From assembly GCF_038396765.1 (NCBI RefSeq), contig NZ_CP150096.1, positions 4,013,001 through 4,077,000 of the forward strand: 64,000 nucleotides of DNA, given 5' to 3'. The stretch comes from Chitinophaga caseinilytica. Lineage in GTDB: Bacteria > Bacteroidota > Bacteroidia > Chitinophagales > Chitinophagaceae. This document shows positions 36,701 through 44,436 of the stretch, one piece after another (position 1 is the stretch's first letter; each line of letters starts with the position of its first letter). The notes beneath the pieces were generated by a model. It was not told where the DNA came from. It searched no databases and saw nothing but the letters and a program-made list of their open reading frames with translations. Position numbers and translations under genes: made by a program.

Positions 36701-37327
36701 GGGCTGTCCTTCTTTCAGCATATCGGCGGTAACTGCCATTTCGCGGGGCGTAAAGCCGACGTAGGAGAACCGGAGCGTATTCCCTTCAACGGCGGTGATG
36801 GAAAAGCTCCCGTCGGCGGCCGTAGCCGTTCCCTTTTGGGTTTCCTTCACCTGAACGCTCACGCCGGGCAATGCCGTTCCTTCCATATCCGTCACCTTTC
36901 CTGTCAAAACCGCAACGGGAGCGACTGCGGCCTGCGTTTCACCGGAGGTGCTGCGCGGCTTGCCCGACAGGATGATGGTTTTACCCTGGAGCACATAATC
37001 CAGCTCCTGATTTTTCAGGATCAGGTCCAGCACGGTTTTCAAAGGAGCGTCCGCAACGGAGAGCGAAACGGCTTTTGATCCGTATAGCAATTCTTTGTTG
37101 CTGAACACGACATATCCTGTTTGTTTTTCGATGGCCGAAAACACTTTCTTCAGTGGCAGGTTTTTGCCGGAAAGGGTGACGGACTGGGCAGAAGTTGCGC
37201 CCTGCACGGAAACCAGGGCTGTGACGAGAAAAAGAGGTAGCAGCCTCATCGCTTTTGAAATTTGTGCCGACAGCCTGTTCCCCTGCAGGGCAGAGAAATT
37301 CAGGCAACCATAAGCAGTTTTTTGCAT
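33761..37327 (-). CDS. SusC-family TonB-dependent receptor with an STN signalling domain
   Basis: A 1188-residue outer-membrane transporter. Signal peptide near residues 28-48 after an extended N-terminus. An STN (secretin/TonB N-terminal) domain follows (VTLSGKNLPLKKVFSAIEKQTGYVVFSNKELL), then a CarboxypepD_reg-like domain (LTGKVTDMEGTALPGVSVQVK), plug (VEVRGRSTFLANGEPLVVIDGYPAP, ITILKDAVAASIYGARSSNGVIVITTK) and barrel. The STN domain lets ligand-bound receptors signal to the FecR anti-sigma factor, whose gene is directly upstream. The plug lacks the usual long 'SusC box' ending and has NTGYQTVSRERMTGSYSSV, a variant seen in this operon type. Intact. Confidence 0.93.
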   Translation of the reverse strand: MQKTAYGCLNFSALQGNRLSAQISKAMRLLPLFLVTALVSVQGATSAQSVTLSGKNLPLKKVFSAIEKQTGYVVFSNKELLYGSKAVSLSVADAPLKTVLDLILKNQELDYVLQGKTIILSGKPRSTSGETQAAVAPVAVLTGKVTDMEGTALPGVSVQVKETQKGTATAADGSFSITAVEGNTLRFSYVGFTPREMAVTADMLKEGQPALTIQLARSATKLDEVAVTVNTGYQTVSRERMTGSYSSVQTRRLEGKLQPSLLTALEGQAAGVAITKEGKVEVRGRSTFLANGEPLVVIDGYPAPGGLESVNIDNVETITILKDAVAASIYGARSSNGVIVITTKTAKRGKLQLSYKGSTGMTFRPQLSYLNKTGAADYVDAEIDYYNSDVANVGWDYETYTAYGRVTQLLISQAQGLLTEAEVNAELGKLRSNNTLGQLERHLYRSAATQQHNISLSASSDKFATNAAVRYIANKGNMKGNSNDRLILDLKNDWKPSDRVSIKMLTNINFNNNNAPLEAGDMLDFSTLRVMKPYYDIVDQNGNPQAIPAVRPDLIKRYEDYGGLKSMEYNPLNDLGFSTSRNQAFMARLGASISINIVDGLTAEAGGSWTRGSGVLRNMRGANSLYVRSFYNAASSISSPGKHYLPEGAIINETRSQSEAYTLRAQLNYGKTFNRVHRVSVIAGSELNKDLVDNNAAPSRVGYNDQAGTFATFNYLDFNSNAYKPDFLFPDGMNVLSNGSYSLRDNRFFSVYSNGSYEYDNRFILSGSARIDQGNLFGTNPKYRYKPNWSVGGTYKLGQEKFFNVSWIDQLNIRGSYGINGNISFTQGPFLLITPANYSATTGGIPYSISSLPDNNLRWERTIITNIGTDVRMIDGRLRFTLDYYNKLSKDLLAPDFIDPTYGRFMVTRNAGSARNTGIELSLDADVVKGNKFGWNVFFNGSYNKSKVLQFNYDYPSPNFLTFSFSSTILGSNAGAVLRTGYPLDGIFSYRFAGLDNTGTPQYYSDADKKIYGNDLTVKDMVYSGTARPKFILSLTNTFSYERFDLSFMVIGQMGGVFRKDTYNGDNFDHKDVSMRWRKPGDEEHTIYPKLAAFNTDAWYFPYTEMLIQKADFLKLRDLTLSYKLDNKIWGNTGLSNARVYFQGRNLLTWTANNVGIDPETIEQAVNKPVNRAFPMRPECYIGFSINL

Positions 37328-37440
37328 AAATTGTGAACTAATTTTGGTTGTAAATAAAAACGGTGTACGAACCTTTTATGAAACAGCTAAAACCCGCCGG
37401 AAACGACGCCAATCGGTTCCGGCATTTTATTTTGGCTGTA

Positions 37441-38688
37441 TCAGGGCAAAACGATCAGCGTTCTGCCTTCCAGACGAAAATGAACATTTGATTTTTCCAG
37501 TGCTATCAATAAACCTTCGAGCGGAATATCCCGCGTCATTTTTCCTACGAATTCAATTTTAGGCACGCCGGCAGCGTATTTGACGTCGATATCATACCAC
37601 CGCTTCAGTTGGCGCATCACTTCTTCGATACCCACGTCATCGAAATCGAACACCCCGTTTTTCCAGGCCAATACCTTGCCGGGGTCTCCGGGCCTGACGG
37701 TCATCTTACCGGCTTCGCCGCCGCGAAGGGCCATGGCGGCCTGTTCTCCGGGCTTCAACACCACTTTTTGCCTTCCTTCCGGCCGCTGTGCGGTAACCGC
37801 TACCTTGCCTTGCAGGAGGGTGGTATTCAGTACCGGTTCGTCGGCATAGGCGTTGATGTTAAAATGGGTACCCAGTACTTCCACTTCAAACCGGTTATCG
37901 GCGTTCACGATGAAGGGCAATGTTTCACCTGCTTTTTTCATGGCGGCCACTTCAAAATAAACTTCCCCGCTGATCGCCACCCGGCGGGCATTCTGCGTGA
38001 ACTGCGTGGGGAAGCGGATAGAGCTGGCGGCGTTCAGCCAGGCGGCAGAGCCGTCGGGCAGGATGATTTTGTATTGCCGGCCTTTGGGAGTGGTGAGGGT
38101 ATTGAATGTTTCTTCCGCGGATGATTTGCCGTTGGCTTTGTACCGGAGCTGACCGTTGCTGACCGAAAGGTCGGCCCCGCTTTGCTGGGCAACAACGCCA
38201 TTCCCGACGGAATCGAGCTCGATGGTGGACCCGTCGGCCAGGGTGAGGATGGCGCCTTCCTGACCGGGCAGGATTTGTTGTTGTATGGGTTTCGGTGGTT
38301 GTTGCGCCAGCTTGGGTTGTTGGCGCGGCATAAAATACCAGGCGACTGCCAGGAGCAGGAACACGGCCGCGGCGTAACGTATCCAGGAGGCGCGGAGGAT
38401 CTTTGTGGTTCGGGAGGGAGTTGGTTGCGGGAAGTGTTGCCGATGGAAATCCGCCAGTGCCGGCTGTGCGGCAGCGGTAAATTTGCTGTAATCCGTGTTC
38501 AGCCTGGAAAGGCCGTCGCCCGAACGCAACGAGTCGTACCATTCCTGGTGCTGCGTTTTTTGCTCCAGCCAGTGTTGCAGTTCGTCCTTTTCCGCATCCG
38601 TCAATTGGTGCAGCTTTTCTTTAGCGGTCAGCGCGGCAGCCCGCAGCAGGCCGGGCAATTCATGTTCCGGCAAATTGTCTACATCCAT
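37441..38688 (-). CDS. FecR-type anti-sigma factor
   Basis: A 415-residue inner-membrane protein. A cytoplasmic sigma-binding N-terminus (~1-100) is followed by one transmembrane helix (103-119, IRYAAAVFLLLAVAWYF). Then come the FecR domain in the periplasm (LTTPKGRQYKIILPDGSAAWLNAASSIRFP, ISGEVYFEVA) and a DUF4974-like C-terminus (WKNGVFDFDDVGIEEVMRQLKRWYDIDVKY). It holds the ECF sigma factor of the next gene until the STN domain of the SusC signals. It lies between the sigma and SusC genes in the usual order. Confidence 0.93.
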   Translation of the reverse strand: MDVDNLPEHELPGLLRAAALTAKEKLHQLTDAEKDELQHWLEQKTQHQEWYDSLRSGDGLSRLNTDYSKFTAAAQPALADFHRQHFPQPTPSRTTKILRASWIRYAAAVFLLLAVAWYFMPRQQPKLAQQPPKPIQQQILPGQEGAILTLADGSTIELDSVGNGVVAQQSGADLSVSNGQLRYKANGKSSAEETFNTLTTPKGRQYKIILPDGSAAWLNAASSIRFPTQFTQNARRVAISGEVYFEVAAMKKAGETLPFIVNADNRFEVEVLGTHFNINAYADEPVLNTTLLQGKVAVTAQRPEGRQKVVLKPGEQAAMALRGGEAGKMTVRPGDPGKVLAWKNGVFDFDDVGIEEVMRQLKRWYDIDVKYAAGVPKIEFVGKMTRDIPLEGLLIALEKSNVHFRLEGRTLIVLP

Positions 38689-38781
38689 CGTTTCTCATGT
38701 CTATTCACTATAAGACAACGCCTGTGCGCGGGAATTGACTTCCGGCAGGCAAAATTTTCATAGAAATAAAAAAGTAATCTG

Positions 38782-39363
38782 TTAATCGGCGAGAAACAGG
38801 CTGATAAGTGCCATGCCGGGAACGATTTTTCCCCGTAATAATTTGATGGCCCTGGCTTTTTGATGGCTTACCGCCGAAGGGGAGATGCCCAGTTTCAGGG
38901 CGATTTCGCTGGTGCTGAGGCCTTCGATGTTGAGTTGCACCACCTTGGTGCATTCGGGAGGCAGGGTTAGGATGGCCTGGTGCAGCAGGCGAACGGTTTC
39001 TGCGCGAAACACGTTTTGCAGGATATCTTCGTAGGTCTTGTCTTCCAGTTCCGCTTCGTAGCCCTGGACTTTCTTTTCGTTCCGCTTGCGCTGTTTGAGG
39101 AGATTGAGGGAACGGTTGCGGGTTGCGGCATACAAATATGCGTGGATGCTCCTTACTTCGATCAGGGCCGTCCTGTTTTTCCATAATTGCAGAAAAACTT
39201 CAGAAACGATATCCTTTGCGGCGGCTTCGTCGTTCACGATGCCGTTTGCCAGCAGGCATAACGCCGGGAACATTTCCATGAAAAGCGCATCAAATGCGGC
39301 TACATCGCCTTCGCTTACACTTGAAATCAAATCTTTCTCACTATGTAACTCTCTATTTTGCAA
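38782..39363 (-). CDS. ECF RNA polymerase sigma factor (Bacteroidota sigma-70 type)
   Basis: A 193-residue sigma factor. Region 2 is at ~12-80 (DVAAFDALFMEMFPALCLLA; DIVSEVFLQLWKN; RSIHAYLYAATRNRSLNLL). Region 4 is at ~125-180 (LPPECTKVVQLNIEGLSTSEIALKLGISPSAVSHQKARAIKLL). The start codon is TTG at 39363; the first ATG downstream (MEMFPAL) would remove part of region 2. It is first in the operon with FecR, SusC, SusD and TlpA, and by family rule activates that operon once FecR releases it. Preceded by a TATCTTTG element. Confidence 0.92.
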   Translation of the reverse strand: MQNRELHSEKDLISSVSEGDVAAFDALFMEMFPALCLLANGIVNDEAAAKDIVSEVFLQLWKNRTALIEVRSIHAYLYAATRNRSLNLLKQRKRNEKKVQGYEAELEDKTYEDILQNVFRAETVRLLHQAILTLPPECTKVVQLNIEGLSTSEIALKLGISPSAVSHQKARAIKLLRGKIVPGMALISLFLAD

Positions 39364-39396
39364 TACTTATTTCACTTTTGAGTCATACCAGCCTTT

Positions 39397-39404
39397 CAAA
39401 GATA
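39397..39404 (-). promoter_or_regulatory. -7 promoter element of the sigma-FecR-SusCD operon
   Basis: The minus strand reads TATCTTTG, a perfect TAnnTTTG, 34 bases before the TTG start codon. The nearest TTG upstream is 24 bases away, longer than usual. Confidence 0.5.
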
Positions 39405-39529
39405 AATGGAAGGATAAAAAAATCCTAACAATGGAGCGGAATGGAGGAAGGGGAAGGGGCGATCAATAATATCAACATATAACCCTTATTTTTACTGGAC
39501 AACTACACTAATGACCTAAAAAATCAAAA

Positions 39530-40561
39530 ATGGGCATTTTCGACATTTTCAAGAAACAGAAACCTGAATCTACATTTCCGGAAAACGAACTGGAGCGGTG
39601 CCTGATGCAGGCGGAAACGGACCCGACTGCCCGGAAGGAATTCTACCAGAAACTACTATGGAACAGGTTGTTTGTATTAGTTCCGTTGGAGGCGGGTGCG
39701 ATGGCGGGCGACGAATCATCGGAAACGGAGACCATCGTTCGGTTCATCACATTTGATGACGGACAGATACCTGTTTTCACCTCAGCGAACCGGATTTTCG
39801 ATAAAGGCATCATAAAAGAAGAAGTGTCTTTCGTAGGCCTGGATGGCAAAGACTTGTTTGAAACGGCCAAAGGTGCCACTTTTATACTGAACCCATTTTC
39901 GTATTATGGGACAACGTTGGCGCCGGATGAAATTGAAAGTATCATGAATGGATCGATTTATGACCAGATCGATGCATTTGAAAGGGAGAAAACCCAGGTG
40001 GAGGCGTTCAATACTTTGTTTGAACGGGCGAAGAAAAAACAGCAAGGGTTGATTATTTTGGCTGGAAATCATGCCAAAAAGCTGGAAGCCGCCGAAACGC
40101 AGCAGCTGGAGGCTTCCGTAACGGATTTTAAAAAATGCCTGGAAATAGCCCCAGATCACTGGCAAAGCATGGTCTTCATGGCGAAGGCGCTTCAACGGCT
40201 GGAAAGGCATGCCGAAGCACTTGAACAATTGGAGACGGCTTTTAGTATCGAAAGTGATAGTCATACCATTCCGATGGAAGCTACTTTGGAAGCGCTGTAT
40301 CTCGATCAGCTCGACAAGGCATTGTATTATTCTGCAGCAGCCATGCAGCGGAAGCCCGGTGATTATATTCTGATGGGCAATCATGCCCTGAATTTACTGT
40401 TGGCGCAAAAGGATGATGAAGCCAGCAGCCTCATTGTAAAGGCTATCGGCTTGCAGCCGGATGATCCGGTAAACAGAAACATCGAAGCAATTGTGCGGGA
40501 TGTATTGGCTGGGAAACGGGCCAGGCCGACTTTTAAGGAGTTGATGCATGAGGGGGCGTAA
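39530..40561 (+). CDS. SseB-domain protein with tetratricopeptide repeats
   Basis: A 343-residue cytoplasmic protein. Residues ~20-130 match the SseB N-terminal domain pattern (NELERCLMQAETDPTARKEFYQKLLWNRLFVLVP, then VRFITFDDGQIPVFTSANRIFDKG and ATFILNPFSYYG). The C-terminal half has TPR-like helices (DFKKCLEIAPDHWQSMVFMAKALQRLERHAEALEQLETAF). SseB domains occur in enterobacterial and actinobacterial proteins of unsettled role. There is no operon partner. Complete and normal in composition. Confidence 0.75.
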   Translation: MGIFDIFKKQKPESTFPENELERCLMQAETDPTARKEFYQKLLWNRLFVLVPLEAGAMAGDESSETETIVRFITFDDGQIPVFTSANRIFDKGIIKEEVSFVGLDGKDLFETAKGATFILNPFSYYGTTLAPDEIESIMNGSIYDQIDAFEREKTQVEAFNTLFERAKKKQQGLIILAGNHAKKLEAAETQQLEASVTDFKKCLEIAPDHWQSMVFMAKALQRLERHAEALEQLETAFSIESDSHTIPMEATLEALYLDQLDKALYYSAAAMQRKPGDYILMGNHALNLLLAQKDDEASSLIVKAIGLQPDDPVNRNIEAIVRDVLAGKRARPTFKELMHEGA

Positions 40562-40575
40562 ATGTTTTTCATTAT

Positions 40576-40606
40576 TTGTATGTTAATTTAATATAACTTA
40601 CATTTG
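40576..40606 (+). promoter_or_regulatory. Promoter of tRNA-Lys
   Basis: TTG at 40576-40578, 20 bases, TACATTTG at 40599-40606: full consensus. The tRNA begins 15 bases further on. Confidence 0.8.
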
Positions 40607-40620
40607 CACCCACCAATTAC

Positions 40621-40693
<73 letters not shown>

Positions 40694-40698
40694 CCTTC

Positions 40699-40733
40699 AA
40701 GGGACAAGTCTCATCAAGGCTTGTCCCTTTTTT
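40699..40733 (+). terminator. Intrinsic terminator of tRNA-Lys
   Basis: AAGGGACAAG and CTTGTCCCTT pair perfectly over 10 bp around an 11-base loop, followed by a T run. Confidence 0.88.
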
Positions 40734-40759
40734 ATCCTGCCATGTAATACCCGCCAATA

Positions 40760-41497
40760 ATGAGCTACCTCGAATTCAAGCCGCATCACTCGCTCCAAGA
40801 TAAAATCGATTGTTACTGGACGATCCACCACAACGAATCTACTCCCCGAGTCCGGAAGATTATCCCCGATGGTTGCGTCGATATCATCATTAACCTGGGC
40901 GACAAACTCCATATCGTTTCCGAAAATAGCATCATCGAAAACGAAGCCGTTATTCTGGCCGGCCCCATGACCCAATTGAAGCTGACCGAAAACGCAGCGC
41001 ACACGAATATTATCGGGATCCGCTTCAAGCCCTTCGGTTTTCATGCGTTTTTCGAGTTTGGCGATTTAAGCGCGATCCAGGATATGTCCATGCCGCTGCG
41101 CCCGAAAGATGTTGTCCCTGATTTCAAGTGTTTGCGCTCCAAAGACCTCATCATGCAGCTCGACCGGTTCTTCCTCGGGATACTGAAAGCAAAATCCCAC
41201 TACATACAGCACATCGTCCATTCGCTGGACTTCAGCAAACCCCTGGAAGTTCCCAAAATCGCAAGCGAACACCATGTTACGGAAAGAACACTGCAGCGGC
41301 ATTTTCTGAAATACGCAGGGATGCCGTTAAAACGGTACTACAGCATTATGCGCGTGCAGCATGCGTTGCGGCTGTTGGGGTCGGGCAATCATGGCAGATT
41401 ATCCGATATATATTACCCGCTCAATTTTTATGACAACGCTCATTTTACGAAGGAGTTTTCGAGGCTGACCGGTTTTTCTCCTACCGCAGCCCAATAA
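40760..41497 (+). CDS. AraC-family transcriptional regulator
   Basis: A 245-residue regulator. The N-terminal half (LQDKIDCYWTIHHNES, RKIIPDGCVDIIINLGD, GIRFKPFGFHAFF) matches the DUF6597-like sensing domain common in Bacteroidota AraC proteins. The C-terminal half has the AraC DNA-binding domain (ASEHHVTERTLQRHFLKYAGMPLKRYYSIMRVQHAL and FYDNAHFTKEFSRLTGFSPTAAQ, with the conserved F-x-R-x-x-G-x-S-P/T ending). It is likely to control itself or its SRPBCC neighbour. Confidence 0.85.
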   Translation: MSYLEFKPHHSLQDKIDCYWTIHHNESTPRVRKIIPDGCVDIIINLGDKLHIVSENSIIENEAVILAGPMTQLKLTENAAHTNIIGIRFKPFGFHAFFEFGDLSAIQDMSMPLRPKDVVPDFKCLRSKDLIMQLDRFFLGILKAKSHYIQHIVHSLDFSKPLEVPKIASEHHVTERTLQRHFLKYAGMPLKRYYSIMRVQHALRLLGSGNHGRLSDIYYPLNFYDNAHFTKEFSRLTGFSPTAAQ

Positions 41498-41534
41498 TGT
41501 CGGATGCTTACAAAGCGGGGCCAGGCGGGCGCCA

Positions 41535-41542
41535 TACATTTG
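41535..41542 (+). promoter_or_regulatory. -7 element upstream of the SRPBCC gene
   Basis: TACATTTG, a perfect TAnnTTTG. It ends 4 bases before the first in-frame ATG (41547), which would then not be part of the transcript. This supports a start further down, at 41631. No clean TTG -33 is found. Confidence 0.45.
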
Positions 41543-41630
41543 TGCTATGAAACTGTTAATCGTGTTCCTTGCCACGGTGAGTATATTCCACTTCCCGGGG
41601 GCGGAAATTATGCGGAAAAAAACATCTAAA

Positions 41631-42029
41631 ATGACATACCCGGCAAAACACATCAGTATTTCGATCAACAAACCTGCATACCAGGTGTATCAATTTGCGT
41701 CCAATCCGGAAAACTTTCCGAAATGGGTAAGATTCGTGAAGTCTATTCGTCCGGACACGGGAAATTCCTGGTTGGCGGAAACGGATTTGGGGCACATCCG
41801 GATTGATTTTGCGGCGGAGAACGAGTTTGGGATCATCGATCACTTGGTGACGCTTCCGGATGGATCCACCATCAACAATCCCATGCGGGTAATTGAAAAC
41901 GCGACGGGAAGCGAATTTATATTTACACTTTTTTGGATGCCCGCAAGAACGGAAAAGGAGTTTCAAGACGATGCGAAGCTGGTAGAAGCCGATCTGAAGC
42001 GACTCAAACAAATACTCGAATCGAAATAA
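41631..42029 (+). CDS. SRPBCC-fold (START-like) protein
   Basis: A 132-residue protein from ATG 41631 with the helix-grip pattern of polyketide cyclase/START-like proteins: an initial strand (AKHISISINKPAYQVYQFASNPENFPKWV), a ligand pocket (IDFAAENEFGIIDHLVTLPDG) and a closing helix (DAKLVEADLKRLKQIL). The frame is open back to an ATG at 41547, which would add a hydrophobic leader (KLLIVFLATVSIF). This may be a signal peptide, but the promoter at 41535-41542 argues against it. The ligand is unknown. It follows the AraC regulator on the same strand. Confidence 0.7.
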   Translation: MTYPAKHISISINKPAYQVYQFASNPENFPKWVRFVKSIRPDTGNSWLAETDLGHIRIDFAAENEFGIIDHLVTLPDGSTINNPMRVIENATGSEFIFTLFWMPARTEKEFQDDAKLVEADLKRLKQILESK

Positions 42030-42055
42030 ATCCGGGCGAAAATGTGGCCGGCACG

Positions 42056-42538
42056 TTATCCCAGCTTAAAGATCCATTCCTCGATCTCCGCCTGCCGCGC
42101 ATTCGCGAAACCTTTATCGGTGCCGATCATGCTGAACCCGCATTTTTCCAATACTCTCCGGGAGCCGATATTGTCAAACGCAACCCTTCCGAAAATAGGC
42201 CTTGTGGTTTCAATGGAGAGCAAATACAACAGTGCTGCCGTTGCGATGCCCTTCCCCCAATAATCGCGGTCTATCCAATAAGTGATTTCAGCATCTCCTT
42301 CCAGGACGAATTTCGCGATGCTGCCAACAATGGTATTGTTGACGAGGATCGTTAACATATTGATGGATGGATCTGCAAGGTGCTTCGCGTATTTTTCGAG
42401 GTAGGCCGGTTTGTTGGTGGGGTCTTTGGCGGTGAACGCGGCCAGGTAATTTGCTTTGCTATCTAGTTGGAAATGGAAGAATACTTCGAGGTCGGGCAGT
42501 TCGGTGGGCCGGAATTGTATTTGCAAGTTAGGCGTCAT
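42056..42538 (-). CDS. GNAT family N-acetyltransferase (RimJ/RimL-like)
   Basis: A 160-residue GNAT enzyme. The acetyl-CoA site is in YWIDRDYWGKGIATAALLYLL (R/Q-x-x-G-x-G/A), followed by RVAFDNIGSRRVLEKCGFSMIG, the conserved N-x-x-S-x-x-V/L-x-x-x-x-G-F block of the RimJ/RimL type. Such enzymes acetylate N-terminal amines or small molecules. Unpaired; convergent with the SRPBCC gene. Confidence 0.85.
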   Translation of the reverse strand: MTPNLQIQFRPTELPDLEVFFHFQLDSKANYLAAFTAKDPTNKPAYLEKYAKHLADPSINMLTILVNNTIVGSIAKFVLEGDAEITYWIDRDYWGKGIATAALLYLLSIETTRPIFGRVAFDNIGSRRVLEKCGFSMIGTDKGFANARQAEIEEWIFKLG

Positions 42539-42898
42539 AGTGATTCGATTGTCCTGATTTTGATTAACCTGTTGCAGGTAGTGTCAGGCATAATTTACGC
42601 AAATTGCGGGAGAAGCATTTGTATTATTTTGCGACCGTCGGGGCAGGGCGTTTTCAGGGAAATTTCATGCGTGATCAGGTTGGGGTGGAAGGGTTTTCAA
42701 TGGGTGGATTACTTCTGAAATCATTGCCTGTATTGTGTTTACGGGATATTTTTTAACGTACGGTTAACATGGCCGGTTAGGCGCGTGTCTTATTTTGCGC
42801 ATTCTTTATTTGCTATTAATGATGCCTTTATCTTCCTTTGACTAGAATGCAAGTATTTCATTGTGTTACATTTTGAATCTGTTTAACTCCCCGGTATT
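42539..42898. other. 360-base gap without a supported gene
   Basis: AT-rich intergenic sequence between the minus-strand GNAT gene and the plus-strand membrane protein. Promoter-like fragments are present (TTATTTTG near 42790, TACATTTT near 42862), but none with a convincing -33 element. No gene, repeat or clear hairpin is seen; the plus-strand frame at 42467-42718 is mostly a shadow of the GNAT gene. Confidence 0.4.
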
Positions 42899-43276
42899 AT
42901 GTGCCAGCCTATTTTTCGTAGTGTCCATCATGCGTTAAGTGACGATCACAAGCGGATCGAAGTAAAGTTTTCCCGTCAATTGCGCAAAAAGCGTGTGCGC
43001 GCCGGCTATCACAGCGTCCGGTTGCTTGTTATGCTGCTCTTTGCCATGCTGATGTTCGTATGGATGGTGCCGCCACAAAGTTTGTTCGCCAGCACGCCGG
43101 CCCCGCTCGGCGTGCGCATTGCCAGGGCTTTTTATGATACCCATATCGCCGGACAGGTACTGGTCATCCTGGCGTTTTCAACTATCCTCTGGCCGATCCA
43201 GCACATTATGCAAGACCTTTTCGCCATGTATGCCATCGCCAGGAAAAGGGCTTTTTACAGGAAGAGGGCCGTATAA
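42899..43276 (+). CDS. Small two-helix membrane protein
   Basis: A 125-residue protein. A basic N-terminus (RQLRKKRVRAGYHS) is followed by a hydrophobic segment (VRLLVMLLFAMLMFVWMV), an outside loop with SLFASTPAP, a second segment (GQVLVILAFSTILWPIQHIM) and a basic tail (ARKRAFYRKRAV). No family recognised. Flanked by unusually long gaps on both sides. Confidence 0.6.
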   Translation: MCQPIFRSVHHALSDDHKRIEVKFSRQLRKKRVRAGYHSVRLLVMLLFAMLMFVWMVPPQSLFASTPAPLGVRIARAFYDTHIAGQVLVILAFSTILWPIQHIMQDLFAMYAIARKRAFYRKRAV

Positions 43277-43764
43277 ATGCCATTAAGTAAGAAGCTGCTG
43301 TTATAACAACTATTGCCCGTTTCTGACACACATGTTTGTATCCTCGCGTGCATTTCACCGCCTTTCTTTTTGCTGTTTCGTTTTTGCAACTTTTATTTGG
43401 TTACGAGGTTGTTAACCAATGTGATAACTCCATGTTAGGTGAAGGAATATTCATTAATTGCGTTTAAAATTCACCTGTACAGAAAACCTGCGGGCAATTG
43501 ATATTGACTAGACGATACGGAATTTGCATGCAGCGAAAAATAATTACGCTAACTTATGGAGATCATATTCAGGCGCATTCGCGGTATCCCTGTTGATTTT
43601 ACGCCAACGAATACCATTTGCGGTATCCACAGTATTGCAAGCATGCGCTGCCGGCATGGCCCCAACACAACATCGCCCACGAAAAATTGCTGAAACCTGG
43701 CATTACCATTTTCTTTATAACAAAACTCCCGTGCGTTGTTTCGGGAGATTAAATCCAACCATTC
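43277..43764. other. 488-base AT-rich gap with a leader hairpin
   Basis: No supported gene. Near the right end CTCCCG and CGGGAG (43727-43749) form a hairpin just before the gene at 43765, probably in its leader. GCGGTATCC occurs twice, at 43581 and 43620. GGTTA/TAACC near 43400 could pair. Open frames crossing it (43524-43976 plus, 43549-43758 minus) have no protein-like character. Confidence 0.4.
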
Positions 43765-44361
43765 ATGAAATACTTCTGGCTTCTATCCTGCCATTCGATT
43801 GTAGTGTTATTCCTCATGCTGTTTACGCTGAACGCCGAATTGAATTTTCCCGATACTTTCTCGATCAAGGCGCCCGTCCTCGGCCATTTTGCATTGGTGC
43901 TGGATTGGTTCACCCTCGCCATGGGCACCCTGATTTTCGGATTCGGCATCCTCGTCACCAACCGTTTTTGCTATAACCTGCTTTTTAGATTGAAAGTACC
44001 CGCCACCTTCAGCAACGATATCGGGCTACTGGTAGCCATGTTCCTGAAATACATCATCCCCATGTCGCTCGTTGTGTTACTGGAATTCAACGGTGAATCC
44101 GTGATGCTGAAAATGCCCGTCACCTACACCTGCTTTCGCATTTTCATGTCGCTTTCCCTGTTGTTTGATGTGCTGGTCTATACTTTTAAGTACAACGAAC
44201 TTTCGCACGTTACCGTCAGGATCGGAAAGTGGAGCCTTGTCTATCCCTGCAAAAAAATATACAACCTGCTCACCTTCCTGCTATGGTCGAATTTCGTTGG
44301 AACTATTTTCTGGATGTGCAAGCAGAAATATGAAACCGTAAAGCAACATCAATCGCGATAA
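43765..44361 (+). CDS. Multi-pass membrane protein of unknown function
   Basis: A 198-residue protein with about five hydrophobic segments (residues ~5-22, 40-66, 84-104, 120-142, and 164-184), with short loops and a basic C-terminal tail (KQKYETVKQHQSR). Aromatic-rich and Cys-containing (MSLSLLFDVLVYTFKY). No family recognised. A long AT-rich leader with a hairpin precedes it and a strong terminator follows, so it is probably monocistronic. Confidence 0.65.
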   Translation: MKYFWLLSCHSIVVLFLMLFTLNAELNFPDTFSIKAPVLGHFALVLDWFTLAMGTLIFGFGILVTNRFCYNLLFRLKVPATFSNDIGLLVAMFLKYIIPMSLVVLLEFNGESVMLKMPVTYTCFRIFMSLSLLFDVLVYTFKYNELSHVTVRIGKWSLVYPCKKIYNLLTFLLWSNFVGTIFWMCKQKYETVKQHQSR

Positions 44362-44383
44362 ATTCTTACTTACCCTAAAAAGC

Positions 44384-44419
44384 AAACAGCCGGCCCACAG
44401 GAATGCGGGCCGGCTGTTT
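44384..44419. terminator. Bidirectional intrinsic terminator
   Basis: AAACAGCCGGCCC and GGGCCGGCTGTTT form a 13-bp perfect stem with a 10-base loop between the convergent genes at 43765 and 44437. Confidence 0.82.
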
Positions 44420-44436
44420 AAGAGGACAGTGAATTA

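Noticed and set aside
42467..42718. 83-residue plus-strand frame
   Set aside because: Starts inside the antisense of the GNAT gene and has no recognisable pattern or promoter.
43524..43976. 150-residue plus-strand frame overlapping the membrane protein at 43765
   Set aside because: The other frame gives clean membrane helices; this one has unpatterned composition and shares most of its length with it.
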